This document shows positions 25,731 to 34,600 of a stretch of DNA of 47,111 nt, piece by piece (position 1 is the first letter of the stretch; each line of letters begins with the position of its first letter). This stretch comes from Planctomycetota bacterium (GTDB lineage: Bacteria; Planctomycetota; B15-G4; SIAN01). Under the pieces are notes generated by a model, which saw nothing but the letters and a program-made list of their open reading frames with translations, had not been told where the DNA came from and searched no databases. The stretch is taken from assembly GCA_016795285.1 (NCBI GenBank), contig JAEUIC010000030.1, positions 1 to 47,111 on the forward strand, in the 5' to 3' direction. The position numbers and the translations under genes were made by a program.

Positions 25731-27001
25731 TATTCGTGCCGCAACGCCTGGATCGGATCCATGTACGCCGCTCGCCGTGCCGGATAGAGCCCGAACACGA
25801 TCCCGGTCAGCATCGAGACGCCGAGCGAGAGCACGATCGCCCACGGCGTGATCGCGGTCTCCCAGCCGGTGAACTTGCTCACGATCGGCGCGCCGCCGAC
25901 GCCGAGCCCGACGCCGAGCAGGCCGCCGATCGTCGAGATCACGACCGTCTCGACCAGGAACTGCAGCACGATGTCGCCGCGGCTCGCGCCGAGCGCGCGG
26001 CGGATGCCGATCTCGCGCGTCCGCTCGGTGATGCTCGCCAGCATGATGTTCAGGATGCCGATGCCGCCGACCACCAGCGAGATCGCCGCGGTGATCAGGA
26101 TCATCGTGTTGAACGTCTCCTGCGTGGTCTGCAGCGACTCGAGCTGCTCGAGCGGGACGCTCACCTCGAAGTCGCGCTTGTCGTGGAACTTGCCGAGCAC
26201 CGCGTGGATGCAGCGGGCGGCCTCGAGCACCTTCTCCTCGCTCACCACGCGGCAGACCATCTGCGACAGCTCGACGCGCTCGTTCTCGTAGGAGCCGGCG
26301 CGGTAGGAGTAGTGGTTCAGGCCGAAGCGGTCGCGCACCGTCTCGAACGGCACGTAGACCTCGAGCGCGCGGTCGTCGATGCCGAGCACCGCCTTGTTCG
26401 GGCTCTGGAACTCGAAGTCGGGCAGCACGCCGATCACGTGGAACCACTCGCGGCCGACCTTCAAGTCGAGCTCGAGCGGATCGCCGACGTACTTCGCCTC
26501 GCGCAGGAGGCGCGCCCGGATCACCGCGACCCGCTTGCGCTCGACGCCGTCGCGCTGCGCCAGCACGCGCCCCATGATCGGCTTCATGTTGAGCGCTTCG
26601 AAGTACTCGGGACTCACGCCGCGCACCTTCGCCTCGATCATCCGGCTCTTGAACCAGATGGGGCGCTTCACGTCGTGGACCGGCAGCACCTGCTCGACCA
26701 TCGGCACGGTCGCCTCGATCTGCTTCTGGTCCTTGAAGGTGAGCCCGTAGCGGAGCTGGAAGCTCTGCTCCTGCTTCATCGCGTCCTGGTCTTCGGGCGG
26801 CTTCTTGGCGTTGACGATGATGTTCTTGATCCCGAGCTCGCTGATCTGCTTCAGGATCGTCTGCCGTCCGCCCTCGCCGACCGAGACCATCAGCACCACC
26901 GAGGCGATGCCGAAGATGATCCCGAGCGCGGTCAGGAAGCTGCGCAGCTTGTGGCGCAGCAGGTTCTTCAGGGCGTCGGCGGCGAGTTCCGGTGCGATCA
27001 C
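25730..27001 (-). CDS. MacB-like ABC transporter permease (MacB_PCD + FtsX)
   Basis: The 423-residue inner-membrane protein has the FtsX/MacB topology. TM1 is near the N-terminus (LRSFLTALGIIFGIASVVLM, about 20-39). A large periplasmic domain follows (about 45-290, including GEGGRQTILKQISELG). Three C-terminal helices contain ITAAISLVVGGIGILNIMLA, then the coupling region TERTREIGIRRALGASR, and a final VLSLGVSMLTGIVFGLYPAR. The start is GTG 27001, overlapping the ATPase stop by 4 nt (GTGA), which implies translational coupling. Unlike E. coli MacB, the ATPase is a separate gene. The four-gene minus-strand order is outer-membrane factor, adaptor, ATPase, permease. The mechanism expected is ATP-driven mechanotransmission that extrudes a periplasmic substrate; the substrate is unknown. 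Confidence 0.93.
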   Translation of the reverse strand: MIAPELAADALKNLLRHKLRSFLTALGIIFGIASVVLMVSVGEGGRQTILKQISELGIKNIIVNAKKPPEDQDAMKQEQSFQLRYGLTFKDQKQIEATVPMVEQVLPVHDVKRPIWFKSRMIEAKVRGVSPEYFEALNMKPIMGRVLAQRDGVERKRVAVIRARLLREAKYVGDPLELDLKVGREWFHVIGVLPDFEFQSPNKAVLGIDDRALEVYVPFETVRDRFGLNHYSYRAGSYENERVELSQMVCRVVSEEKVLEAARCIHAVLGKFHDKRDFEVSVPLEQLESLQTTQETFNTMILITAAISLVVGGIGILNIMLASITERTREIGIRRALGASRGDIVLQFLVETVVISTIGGLLGVGLGVGGAPIVSKFTGWETAITPWAIVLSLGVSMLTGIVFGLYPARRAAYMDPIQALRHE

Positions 27002-27711
27002 GCGCCGCTCCCCGCCGCGCGCGCCGAGTCCGACTCGACCAGCCCGTCGCGCAGCGCGACGCGGCGCGGCGCGTTGCGGGCGATGTCGGGATCGTGGGTG
27101 ATCATCACGATCGTGCGGCCGGTGCCGTGGAGCTCGCGCAGGAGCGCGAGGATCGCCTTGCTGTTCACCGAGTCGAGGTTGCCGGTCGGCTCGTCGGCCA
27201 GCAGCAGCGCCGGCTCGGTGGTGAGCGCGCGCGCGATGGCGGTGCGCTGGCACTCGCCGCCCGAGAGCTCGTTCGGCTGGTGCTTCACGCGGTGGCCGAG
27301 GCCGACCTTGTCCAGCAGCTCGTGCGCCTTCTTGCGGCGGATCGCCTTCGGGATGCGCGCGTAGAAGAGCGGCATCTCGACGTTCTCCACCACGGTCAGG
27401 TGGGGGACGAGGTGGAAGCTCTGGAAGATGAAGCCGATGCGCGTGTTGCGGATGCGCGAGAGGCTCCGGTCGTCCATCTGCGCGACGTCGTCGCCGGCGA
27501 GGAAGTAGGCGCCCGAGCTCGGCCGATCGAGGCAGCCCAAGATGTTGAGCAGCGTCGACTTGCCGGAGCCCGAGGGGCCGGCGATCGCGACGTACTCGCC
27601 CGGATCGACGCGCAGGTCGATGCCCTTCAGCACCGGCACCGGATTCTTGTCGGTGCCGTAGCGCTTCTCGATGGCGCGCAGGTCGAGGATCGCGGCGGAG
27701 GGATCGCTCAC
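26998..27711 (-). CDS. MacB/LolD-type ABC transporter ATP-binding protein
   Basis: This 237-residue nucleotide-binding subunit has Walker A GPSGSGKST (about 44-52), a Q-loop in IGFIFQSFHLVPHLT, the ABC signature LSGGECQRTAIARAL, Walker B ALLLADEPTGNLDS, and the H-loop VMITHDPDIA. The length and the LTVVENVEMPL block match the LolD/MacB clade that partners FtsX-type permeases. The signature has Cys where LSGGEQQR is usual, a minor change. The start is GTG 27711, 13 nt after the adaptor stop. It overlaps the permease start by 4 nt. It energises the efflux complex encoded by the same operon. Confidence 0.93.
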   Translation of the reverse strand: MSDPSAAILDLRAIEKRYGTDKNPVPVLKGIDLRVDPGEYVAIAGPSGSGKSTLLNILGCLDRPSSGAYFLAGDDVAQMDDRSLSRIRNTRIGFIFQSFHLVPHLTVVENVEMPLFYARIPKAIRRKKAHELLDKVGLGHRVKHQPNELSGGECQRTAIARALTTEPALLLADEPTGNLDSVNSKAILALLRELHGTGRTIVMITHDPDIARNAPRRVALRDGLVESDSARAAGSGA

Positions 27712-27724
27712 GCGGGCCGCCTCG

Positions 27725-29260
27725 TCACGGCCCGGCCGGCGGCGCGGCCGGCGGCGCGGCGGCGGGCGCGGGCGGCGCCTCCTCCGTCTTCTCGGCGTCC
27801 TCGGGCGTCGGCGCGCCGGTCGGCACGCTCGGGTTGTAGAGCAGCACCTGCTGCCCGGCGGTGAGCCCTTCGAGCAGCTCGAGGTAGCTGTCGTTGCTCA
27901 AGCCCGGCTTCACCTCGACGCGCTGCGGCACGCGCGCCGCGTCGAGCACGTAGCACCAGTGCTTGCCGCCCTCGAGGAAGACGCACTGCAGCGGGACGTA
28001 GGTGGCGTCCTTGCGCACGTCGATCATCACCTCGGCCTTCGCGCTGATCCCGGGCTTGAGTTCGATGTCGGTGCGCGCCTCGAGCGTCACCTCGACGTCG
28101 AACTTCTTCACCTCCTGGTTGCCCTCGGTCGCGATCGCCGCGATCTTCGTGACCTTGCCCGCCATCAGCACGCCGGGGTAGGTCTCCATGGTGACGCGCG
28201 TCGCCATCTCGAGCTTGATCTTGTTGATGTCCGCCTCGTGGACCTGCAGCTTCACCTGCATCACGCGCAGGTCGGGGATCGTGAAGAGCGTGTTGCCGCC
28301 CCAGATCTCGCCGCCCACCTTCAGGTTCTGCGTGAAGTCGTCCCAGCTGTAGCGCGGATCGCCGTAGATCACGATCCCGGGGCAGGGGGCCTTGAGGATC
28401 ATCTTCCCGAGCTCGTCCTGCCGCTCCTTCAGCTGCTGGTTCAGCTTGTCGAGCCGCTTCTGCGCCTGCTCGACGGCGACCTCCTTCTGGCGCAGCGTCG
28501 ACTCGCTGCGCTTCTCGGCGGTGGAGAGGGCGAGCTCGGCATCCTCGAGGCCGGTCACCTTGTCACGCAGCGCCATCGGCAGCGTGTACTTCTCGAAGAT
28601 CGCCTTGTCGACCTCGGCGCGCTCCTTGGCGATGGTCGCGCGGTCGAAGTTCTGCTCGTCGGTTTCGAGCACCGACTGCGTGACGAAGTCCTCCTTGCGC
28701 AGCTCGAGGCTGTCCTCGTACTGCTTCTTCGCCTTCTCCCAGGCGGTGTTCGCCTCCTTGATGGCGATGTCGAGGCGGCGCTTCTCCTGCGGGACCTCGC
28801 CCTCCTCGTACTTCTCCTTGTCCTTGATCGCCTTCTCGAGCGCGATCTTCGCCTTCTTGATGTCCGACTCGCTCTGCTTGCCCTGGATCTCGAGCTCGGT
28901 CTTGGCGGTCTGGACGTCGGCTTCGGCCTTGGTGATCTCGAGCTGCGCCTGGTCGACCTGCTGCTGCAGCTCGGCGGTGTCGAACTTGCAGAGCTCGTCG
29001 CCCTCGACGACGACCTTGCCCTCCTCGACGATCGAGATGATCTTCCCGCGGCTGCGGAAGGTGGGGACCACCTTCTGCGAGTCCTTCGCGACCAGCGTCC
29101 CGTTCTCGGTCAGCGAGATCGGCAGGTCGCCCTTCACGACGGTGAAGAGGCCGTCGTTCGAGATGGCCGACTCGGCGGCGCCGGCCTGGCCGGACTTCCA
29201 CCACCAGAACCCGCCGCCGCCGACCGCCAGCAGCGCGAGCGCCGCGATGAAGAGCTTCAT
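27725..29260 (-). CDS. MacA-like periplasmic adaptor (HlyD family) with long coiled coil
   Basis: This 511-residue membrane fusion protein has an N-terminal anchor MKLFIAALALLAVGGGGFWW and a lipoyl half-domain around FRSRGKIISIVEEGKVVVEG (about 68-87). An unusually long helical hairpin at about 93-300 is rich in Lys/Glu heptads (TKAEADVQTAKTELEI and LDKLNQQLKERQDELGKM). The returning lipoyl strand is MILKAPCPGIVIYGDP, followed by beta-barrel domains to about 480, and it ends with a Pro/Ala-rich tail. The hairpin is longer than in typical MacA, suggesting a longer periplasmic reach to its outer-membrane partner. ATG 29260 overlaps the stop of the outer-membrane factor by 4 nt (ATGA). It bridges the MacB-like ATPase/permease and the TolC-like protein. 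Confidence 0.92.
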   Translation of the reverse strand: MKLFIAALALLAVGGGGFWWWKSGQAGAAESAISNDGLFTVVKGDLPISLTENGTLVAKDSQKVVPTFRSRGKIISIVEEGKVVVEGDELCKFDTAELQQQVDQAQLEITKAEADVQTAKTELEIQGKQSESDIKKAKIALEKAIKDKEKYEEGEVPQEKRRLDIAIKEANTAWEKAKKQYEDSLELRKEDFVTQSVLETDEQNFDRATIAKERAEVDKAIFEKYTLPMALRDKVTGLEDAELALSTAEKRSESTLRQKEVAVEQAQKRLDKLNQQLKERQDELGKMILKAPCPGIVIYGDPRYSWDDFTQNLKVGGEIWGGNTLFTIPDLRVMQVKLQVHEADINKIKLEMATRVTMETYPGVLMAGKVTKIAAIATEGNQEVKKFDVEVTLEARTDIELKPGISAKAEVMIDVRKDATYVPLQCVFLEGGKHWCYVLDAARVPQRVEVKPGLSNDSYLELLEGLTAGQQVLLYNPSVPTGAPTPEDAEKTEEAPPAPAAAPPAAPPAGP

Positions 29261-30978
29261 TCGCCGTCCTCCGATCGGGCGCCCGCGGGCGTGCCGATGC
29301 TCCAGTAGCCCTTGTCGTCGATGAAGAGGATGCCGAGATTCCGGTAGAGGCGCAGCCGCGCGATGAAGTGCTGCACGCGCCGCTCGATCACGCTGTTCTC
29401 GGCGTTGATCTTGGTGCGCCGCGCCTCGATCAGGTCGCGGCTGCCCGCCTCGCCGCTCTCGAGCTTGAACTGGAGCAGGCGGGTGTTGCGCGCTTCGTCG
29501 GCGAGGCTCTCCTCCGCCAGCTCGAGCTGCCGTTCGAGGTTCTTCAGCTGGCGCAGCGCATCCTCGATGGCGCTCTTCTCGCTGTCGATGAAGTCGGCGA
29601 AGCCGCGCCGCGTCTGCTCGATCGAGATCTCGGCCGAGCGCCACGCGTTGCGCCGATCGATCGTCTGCAGCGGGATCTCGAGGCTCAGGCTCGCCGAGCG
29701 CGACCAGCTGTCGGGGAGCGCGCCGCTCGCCGCGCGGCCGGCGCCGCCCGAGCCGTAGCTCGCCGAGAAGTTCAAGTCGGGCAGCAGGTTGTCGCGCGCC
29801 AGCCGGAAGCCGCGTTCCGCGTCCTCGATGGTGTCGCGCCGCGTCTGGATGTCGAGCCGATTGGCGAGCGCCGCCGCCACCGCCGACTCCTGCTCGAACG
29901 CGACCGACTCGAACTCGGGGTCGGTCTCGACGATCTTCACGGGCGTCTTCGGGTCGAGTCCGAGGTCGATCAGGAAGCGCTCGACTTGGCGAGCGAAGTT
30001 GACGCGCGCATCGGTGACGGAGCTCTCCGCCTCGATGCGACGGCGACGCGCCTGGATCACGTCCTCGGCGCGCTTCCGATCGACCCGCTGCAGCGCCTCG
30101 GCCTGCGCGAGGTCGAACTTCGCCGTCTCGAGGTCGATCTCGAAGTTCTCGAGCTGCCGCTGGTCGCTCACCAGTCCGAAGAACTGCTCCGCCCGATTGA
30201 TGGTGAAGTCCTGCCGGAACAGCTCAAAGTCGCGCACCGAGTAGACCATCGACCGCTCGGCCTGGGTGAGCGACTCGCGGTACTGGTCGTAGCCGGAACC
30301 ACGCAGCAGCGGCTGGCTGAAGCTGATGCCGGCCGAGGTCGACCAGTCGTCGGGCGCGCCGCCGTCGCCGCGGTTCATCGCCTTGTTCAAGCCGGTCGAG
30401 AGGCCGAGCGACCCGTTGGTGGGGAGCAGCTGGCTCACGCCGAACGAGCCGCCGACCGAGCTGCTGTCGGCGCCCCCTTCGCTGTCGCCCCAGACGTAGT
30501 TGACCGCGCTCGAGAACTGCGGCCCGTAGTTGAAGCGCGCCAGCGAGAAGCCGAGCCCCGAGAGGTAGAGGCTCTCCTTGCGGGTGATGTAGTCGCGGCT
30601 GCTGGTGACCGCGATCTCGAGCGTCTTCTTCAGGTCGAGCACGAGCGGCTCGACCGGCGCCGGCGCCTCGGTCGCCGCCGCTGCCGGGTCGGCCGATGCG
30701 GCCGTCGGCGTCGCGGCCGGCGGCGCCTCCGACGGCGGCGGCTCGGGCGGCAGCGCTACCGGCATCACCAGCCGTTCCGCGCGGTCCCCGAGCGCCTTCT
30801 GGTCGAACTCGCCGAGGATCTCGTCGACCTCGCGATCGGCGCTGTCGTGGTACCAGCTGCCGGTGCAGCCGCCGATCAGCGCCGGCAACGCGGCGACGGC
30901 CGGCAGCGCGATCGCCGCAACGGCACGCCCGCGCCCGGCGCGCCGCGCGGCGCGCTTCGTCACTGCGGTCCCTCTCAT
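29257..30978 (-). CDS. TolC-family outer-membrane efflux lipoprotein
   Basis: About 573 residues, first gene of the efflux operon. The export signal ends in a lipobox-like ALIGGC followed by TGSWYHDSADREVDEI, so it is probably a lipoprotein. A Pro/Ala-rich stretch (about 85-125) precedes two outer-membrane-efflux repeats of long helices and beta strands: SSRDYITRKESLYLSGLGFS, ERSMVYSVRDFELFRQDF, LDIQTRRDTIEDAERGFRLA and SGEAGSRDLIEARRTKINAE. Those Arg/Glu-rich helices form the tunnel barrel. Start choice: ATG 30978 has GAGGGGG about 8 nt upstream; ATG 30996 is possible. The next gene overlaps its stop. It provides the exit duct for the MacAB-like pump. Confidence 0.88.
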   Translation of the reverse strand: MRGTAVTKRAARRAGRGRAVAAIALPAVAALPALIGGCTGSWYHDSADREVDEILGEFDQKALGDRAERLVMPVALPPEPPPSEAPPAATPTAASADPAAAATEAPAPVEPLVLDLKKTLEIAVTSSRDYITRKESLYLSGLGFSLARFNYGPQFSSAVNYVWGDSEGGADSSSVGGSFGVSQLLPTNGSLGLSTGLNKAMNRGDGGAPDDWSTSAGISFSQPLLRGSGYDQYRESLTQAERSMVYSVRDFELFRQDFTINRAEQFFGLVSDQRQLENFEIDLETAKFDLAQAEALQRVDRKRAEDVIQARRRRIEAESSVTDARVNFARQVERFLIDLGLDPKTPVKIVETDPEFESVAFEQESAVAAALANRLDIQTRRDTIEDAERGFRLARDNLLPDLNFSASYGSGGAGRAASGALPDSWSRSASLSLEIPLQTIDRRNAWRSAEISIEQTRRGFADFIDSEKSAIEDALRQLKNLERQLELAEESLADEARNTRLLQFKLESGEAGSRDLIEARRTKINAENSVIERRVQHFIARLRLYRNLGILFIDDKGYWSIGTPAGARSEDGE

Positions 30979-31149
30979 CCGCAAGTTCCCCCTCATCCCG
31001 CAGCGCGGCGTCTGACCCGCGGCGATCGCTCGGAACGGCTCCCGACGGCGAAGGTCCACCGGGCGCGACCTTCGACGAGCGTCGCCGTCCTCTATTCGCG
31101 CGCGCTGCCGAAGTTGCACTCGTGCGGCGACAACGCCGTCGCGAGCGGC

Positions 31150-31200
31150 CCGTTACGAATCCGACCCCCGATCTGTTCGTGCCGAAATCTCGCCGTTACG
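31150..31200 (-). promoter_or_regulatory. Two direct repeats in the efflux-operon upstream region
   Basis: CCGTTACG (plus strand) occurs at 31150-31157 and again at 31193-31200, 43 bp apart, about four helical turns. The 264-bp gap upstream of the outer-membrane-factor gene must hold the operon promoter, and these could be operator half-sites. No clear -35/-10 pair is seen. Confidence 0.25.
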
Positions 31201-31242
31201 CAGCGCCGCTCCGATCGACGCCGCGACGCGAACGAAGCGCGA

Positions 31243-33846
31243 TCACTGCGGCAGGCGCGCCAGCAACGCGACGATCGCCTCGCGCGCATGCGACTTCTGG
31301 TCGGGCAGCGCGGCGCGGTCGTGGAAGGCGACCAGCGGCGCCAGCAGCCGCGCCGGGATCGTCTCGCCCTGCAGCGCCTCCAGCACCAGCGCGCGCACCT
31401 TCGGCGAAGGGTCCTCGAGCAGCCGCCCGAGCGCCTCGGCCGCCGCCTCCTCCTCGGCGGCGACGAGACCGAGCGCCTCGATCGCCCCGGCACGCAGCGG
31501 CAGCGGCCGATCGGGGGCGGAGGCGGCCAGCGCCGCGGTGGCCACCGCGCGGCGGACCGGCGGCTCCATGCCCGCGCAGCTCGCCGCAGCGGCGAGCGTC
31601 GCCCCGCGCAGCTCCGGGGTCGCCGTCTCGCGCGCGGCGAGGCGCAGCAGCGGCTCCGCGGCGGGCGCCCCGCTCTGCGCCGCGATCGCCGCGACCAGCG
31701 CCGCCTGCACCGTCGTGCTCTCCTCGCTCTGCAGCCGGCGCACCAGCAGCGCGGCCGCCTCCTCGTCGCCCGTGAACTCGGCCAGCGCCTCGGCGGTCGC
31801 CGCTCGCACGCGCGCATCGCTCTCGAAGAGCGCCGCGCCGAGCGCCATGCGGGCGACCGGCCCGCCGATCGTCCCGAGCGCCGTCGCCGCCGCGGCGCGG
31901 ACTGGCGGCTGCTTCTCCTCGACCAGCACGCGGCCGAGCGCCGCCAGCGTCGCCTCGCGCTCCAGGTCGGGCGCCGGGGGCAGCGTCGGCCACGCCGCTG
32001 CCAGCGCGCGCGCCGCCTCGAGCCGCCCGCGCGGGTCGCGATCGCGCGCCAGCTGCTCGCGCCATTGCGCGGCGCTCTGCTGCACGGCCACCTCGCCCGG
32101 CAACGTCGAGCCGGCGTTGAAGCGGACGAAGGGGGGCCGCTCGTCGCAGTCGACGGCGACGCGGCAGCGGCGGGCGTCGAGCGCGATCGTCGCGGTGCGC
32201 CAGCCGCCACCGCTCGGCCAGGCGACTTCGAGCGGCGCGTGGAAGAGCTCGGGCACGCCCTCGCCCGCCTGCTTCTGGTGGACGATCAGCTCGAGGCGGC
32301 GGCTCGCCGCATCGTGGCGCCACTCGCAGTCGAGCTGCGGCTGGCCCGGCGCATGGAGCCACTCGTTGAAGAAGGGCTGCAGGGCGGCGCCGTCGCCCCC
32401 CGCGCCGGCGATCTCGGTGACCAGCGCCTCGAACTCGGCCGTCGTGACCGAGCGGTTCTGGCCGCGCGCGATCCACGCCGTCACGAAGGCGGCGAACTTC
32501 TCCGGCCCGACCACGGCGCGCAGGAGGCGCAGCACCGCGGCGCCGCCCTCGTAGACGGTCGGCGTGAAGAGGTCGTCGAGCTCGCGGCAGCGGCTGCTGA
32601 CCAGCGGACGCGGCTCCTCGCGCCGCGCCTCCGCCAGCCGCTCCTGCAGCGCGCCCCAGCCGAGCAGCGCCGCCTCCTCGCCCGCTTCCGCTTCGAGCCA
32701 CGCGAGTTCGGCCCAGGTGGCGAACCCTTCGGCGAGCCAGAGGTCGGCGAAGGTGGCCGGCGTCACGAGGTTGCCGAACCACTGGTGGGCGATCTCGTGG
32801 ACCACCAGCGCCTGCGAATCGAGCCGCTCCTCGGGCGCCACCTCCTCGGCGTGGAGATCGTCCTGGTCGAGCGTCGACGCGGCGATGTTCTCCATGCCGC
32901 CCCACGGGAACGCGGTGACGCACGCCTGGCGATAGACCGGGTAGGGGTAGGGGAGGCCGGCCAGCTTCTCGAGCAGCTCGATCATGCGGCCGGTCGGCTG
33001 CAACGCGGCGGCGGCGCGCGACTGCACGGACGGCAGCGCGTAGCCGAAGAGCGGCAGGTCGCGCAGCCGGCCGAGATCGAACTCGACCAGCGGCCCGGCG
33101 ACGAGGCTCGTCAGGTAGGCGGGGTGGGGGAAGTCCATCCGCCAGTGGTCGGTGCGCAGCGCGGGCGCCGGCGCGGCGCCGTCGGTCGCTCCGGCCGTCG
33201 CGGGCGCGACCGGCGTCGACTCGATCAGCACGCCGTTGCTGATCGAGCGCCACGCGGCGGGCAGCGTGAGGAAGAGCTCGCTGCTGGCGCGATCGTCGGG
33301 GTAGTCGCGGCAGGGGAACCAGGCGCTCGCCATGGTGCACTGGTTCTGCGACCAGACCAGCTCGCAGCTGCCGTCGGCGGCGGGCGCGAAGAAGAGGCCG
33401 CGCTGCGGCGTCGCGGCGTAGCGGATCTCGAGGCGCAACGTCTCCTCGGGCGGCACTTCGCGGCCGAGGTCGATCTCGAGGCGGGTCCCTTGCTGCACGA
33501 ACGGCAGGGCCGCCTCGCCGAGCGTCACGGCGCCGACCACGAGGCCATCGGCGTCGAGGGTGACCATGCGGCGCGGCGTCGCGGCCGGCCGCAGCTCGAG
33601 CTCGGCGCGCCCCTCGATGCGGCGCGCGATCGGATCGAGCGTCAGGTGGAGCGCGTAGTGGACAACGTCGACGGTGCGCGGCGGCGGCTGCTGATCGGTC
33701 GGGGCGAGCGCGGCGATCGCCTCGGCGCGCGCGCGGATCGGATCGCGCGGCGGCGCAACGGCAGGCGCGGTCGGCGGAGCGGCTTCCTGCACCGCGCAGC
33801 AGAGCAGCGCGGAGAGCGGCGGGAGGAGATGCGGGGCGAGCGGCAC
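31243..33846 (-). CDS. M1-family aminopeptidase with C-terminal HEAT repeats
   Basis: The roughly 867-residue exported zinc metallopeptidase has an N-terminal beta-saddle domain at about 50-240. The substrate-anchoring motif GGMEN is at about 316-320, and the zinc site HEIAH (about 350-354) is followed by the third ligand in LWLAEGFATW (Glu about 373). A tyrosine region (TPTVYEGGAAVLRLL) and a helical section follow. From about 615 to the end is a run of Ala-rich helical pairs of HEAT/PBS-lyase type (QPPVRAAAATALGTIGGPVA, DARVRAATAEALAEFTGDEE, SPKVRALVLEALQGETIPA). The GTG at 33846 begins a hydrophobic export signal ending CCAVQEA; an alternative GTG at 33930 adds unlikely residues. It hydrolyses N-terminal residues of peptides, probably in the periplasm. 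Confidence 0.88.
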   Translation of the reverse strand: MPLAPHLLPPLSALLCCAVQEAAPPTAPAVAPPRDPIRARAEAIAALAPTDQQPPPRTVDVVHYALHLTLDPIARRIEGRAELELRPAATPRRMVTLDADGLVVGAVTLGEAALPFVQQGTRLEIDLGREVPPEETLRLEIRYAATPQRGLFFAPAADGSCELVWSQNQCTMASAWFPCRDYPDDRASSELFLTLPAAWRSISNGVLIESTPVAPATAGATDGAAPAPALRTDHWRMDFPHPAYLTSLVAGPLVEFDLGRLRDLPLFGYALPSVQSRAAAALQPTGRMIELLEKLAGLPYPYPVYRQACVTAFPWGGMENIAASTLDQDDLHAEEVAPEERLDSQALVVHEIAHQWFGNLVTPATFADLWLAEGFATWAELAWLEAEAGEEAALLGWGALQERLAEARREEPRPLVSSRCRELDDLFTPTVYEGGAAVLRLLRAVVGPEKFAAFVTAWIARGQNRSVTTAEFEALVTEIAGAGGDGAALQPFFNEWLHAPGQPQLDCEWRHDAASRRLELIVHQKQAGEGVPELFHAPLEVAWPSGGGWRTATIALDARRCRVAVDCDERPPFVRFNAGSTLPGEVAVQQSAAQWREQLARDRDPRGRLEAARALAAAWPTLPPAPDLEREATLAALGRVLVEEKQPPVRAAAATALGTIGGPVARMALGAALFESDARVRAATAEALAEFTGDEEAAALLVRRLQSEESTTVQAALVAAIAAQSGAPAAEPLLRLAARETATPELRGATLAAAASCAGMEPPVRRAVATAALAASAPDRPLPLRAGAIEALGLVAAEEEAAAEALGRLLEDPSPKVRALVLEALQGETIPARLLAPLVAFHDRAALPDQKSHAREAIVALLARLPQ

Positions 33847-33965
33847 GCGAGTTCCGTCCGGTTCGGAGGCGTCGGCGGGGCGAGCGGGGGCCGGGAGTAT
33901 GGCGCGGGGGCGGCAAGAATGGTGCGCCACCGCGCGCGAGCGATTGCGGCGGCGCGGCCCTTCCG

Positions 33966-33971
33966 TACCAT
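33966..33971 (+). promoter_or_regulatory. Candidate -10 element (TACCAT), 11 nt before ATG 33983
   Basis: TACCAT, then 11 nt, then the ATG of the His/Cys-rich gene. It would be the promoter of the zinc locus. I see no AT-rich Zur-box-like palindrome in the 136-bp gap. Confidence 0.3.
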
Positions 33972-33982
33972 CCGCCGCCTCG

Positions 33983-34504
33983 ATGACTCGCCGCCCCCGC
34001 CACCTCCTCCCTGCGAAGCTCCCGCCGCGCTTGCCGCTGGCGGCGCTGCTCGCGGCGTGGCTGTTGGCGCTGCTGGCGCCGCTCTTCCACGTGCATCTCG
34101 GCCATGCGGCGCCCGAGGCGGACGCGCACGCGACGGCCCACGCCGACGAAGCCTGCGCCGACCACGCGGGCGACCACTGCGAGCAGCCGCTCCTGCCGCA
34201 GGGAGCGGAGCCGGCCTTCGCGGCGAGTTGCCCCGACGGCGGCGACTGCCAGAAGCCGGGCCATCACCACCACTCGCACGAGGCGCGGCTCCACGACACC
34301 ACCGGCTGCTCGAGCTGCGCCTCCTTCTGGGAGCGGCGCATCGAGGGGCCGCTGCCGTTCGTGCTGGCGCCGCTCGCCGTCGAGCGGTGCGCGCCGATCG
34401 CAGCGCGCCTGTCACCGCCCGCGCAACGCGCCGTCTTCGCGTGGGCGCGCGGTCCGCCAGCGATGGGCCGCTCGCCGCGTCGCTGCGCGCTCTCCCTCGC
34501 CTGA
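33983..34504 (+). CDS. Exported His/Cys-rich putative metal-binding protein of the zinc locus
   Basis: The 173-residue protein has an N-terminal hydrophobic segment (PLAALLAAWLLALLAPLFHV) that is either a signal peptide or an anchor. A short domain packed with potential zinc ligands follows: HATAHADEACADHAGDHC (about 49-66), a C...C pair in CPDGGDCQKPGHHHHSH, and TTGCSSCASFWERR. The last 40 residues are Arg/Ala/Pro-rich. No family is assigned; short proteins with a CxxC and His clusters next to metal transporters (DUF2946-like) look broadly similar. It lies 96 bp upstream of the barrel gene that leads into znuACB, so a role as a periplasmic zinc chaperone or buffer is inferred. Little else can be said from sequence. 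Confidence 0.68.
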   Translation: MTRRPRHLLPAKLPPRLPLAALLAAWLLALLAPLFHVHLGHAAPEADAHATAHADEACADHAGDHCEQPLLPQGAEPAFAASCPDGGDCQKPGHHHHSHEARLHDTTGCSSCASFWERRIEGPLPFVLAPLAVERCAPIAARLSPPAQRAVFAWARGPPAMGRSPRRCALSLA

Positions 34505-34523
34505 CGGTTCCACGCGGGTCCTG

Positions 34524-34582
34524 ACCGGCCCCGCCCGCCCGTCCGGCTCTGCGCGCGGCGTTCCACGCCATCCGGGGCCGGT
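34524..34582 (+). other. Inverted repeat between the His-rich and barrel genes
   Basis: ACCGGCCCCG (34524-34533) and CGGGGCCGGT (34573-34582) are perfect 10-bp arms with a 39-nt loop. They lie in the 96-nt gap of the zinc locus and could be a leader or attenuator structure that separates expression of the two genes. Confidence 0.35.
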
Positions 34583-34600
34583 TCACGGGAATCAGGAACG

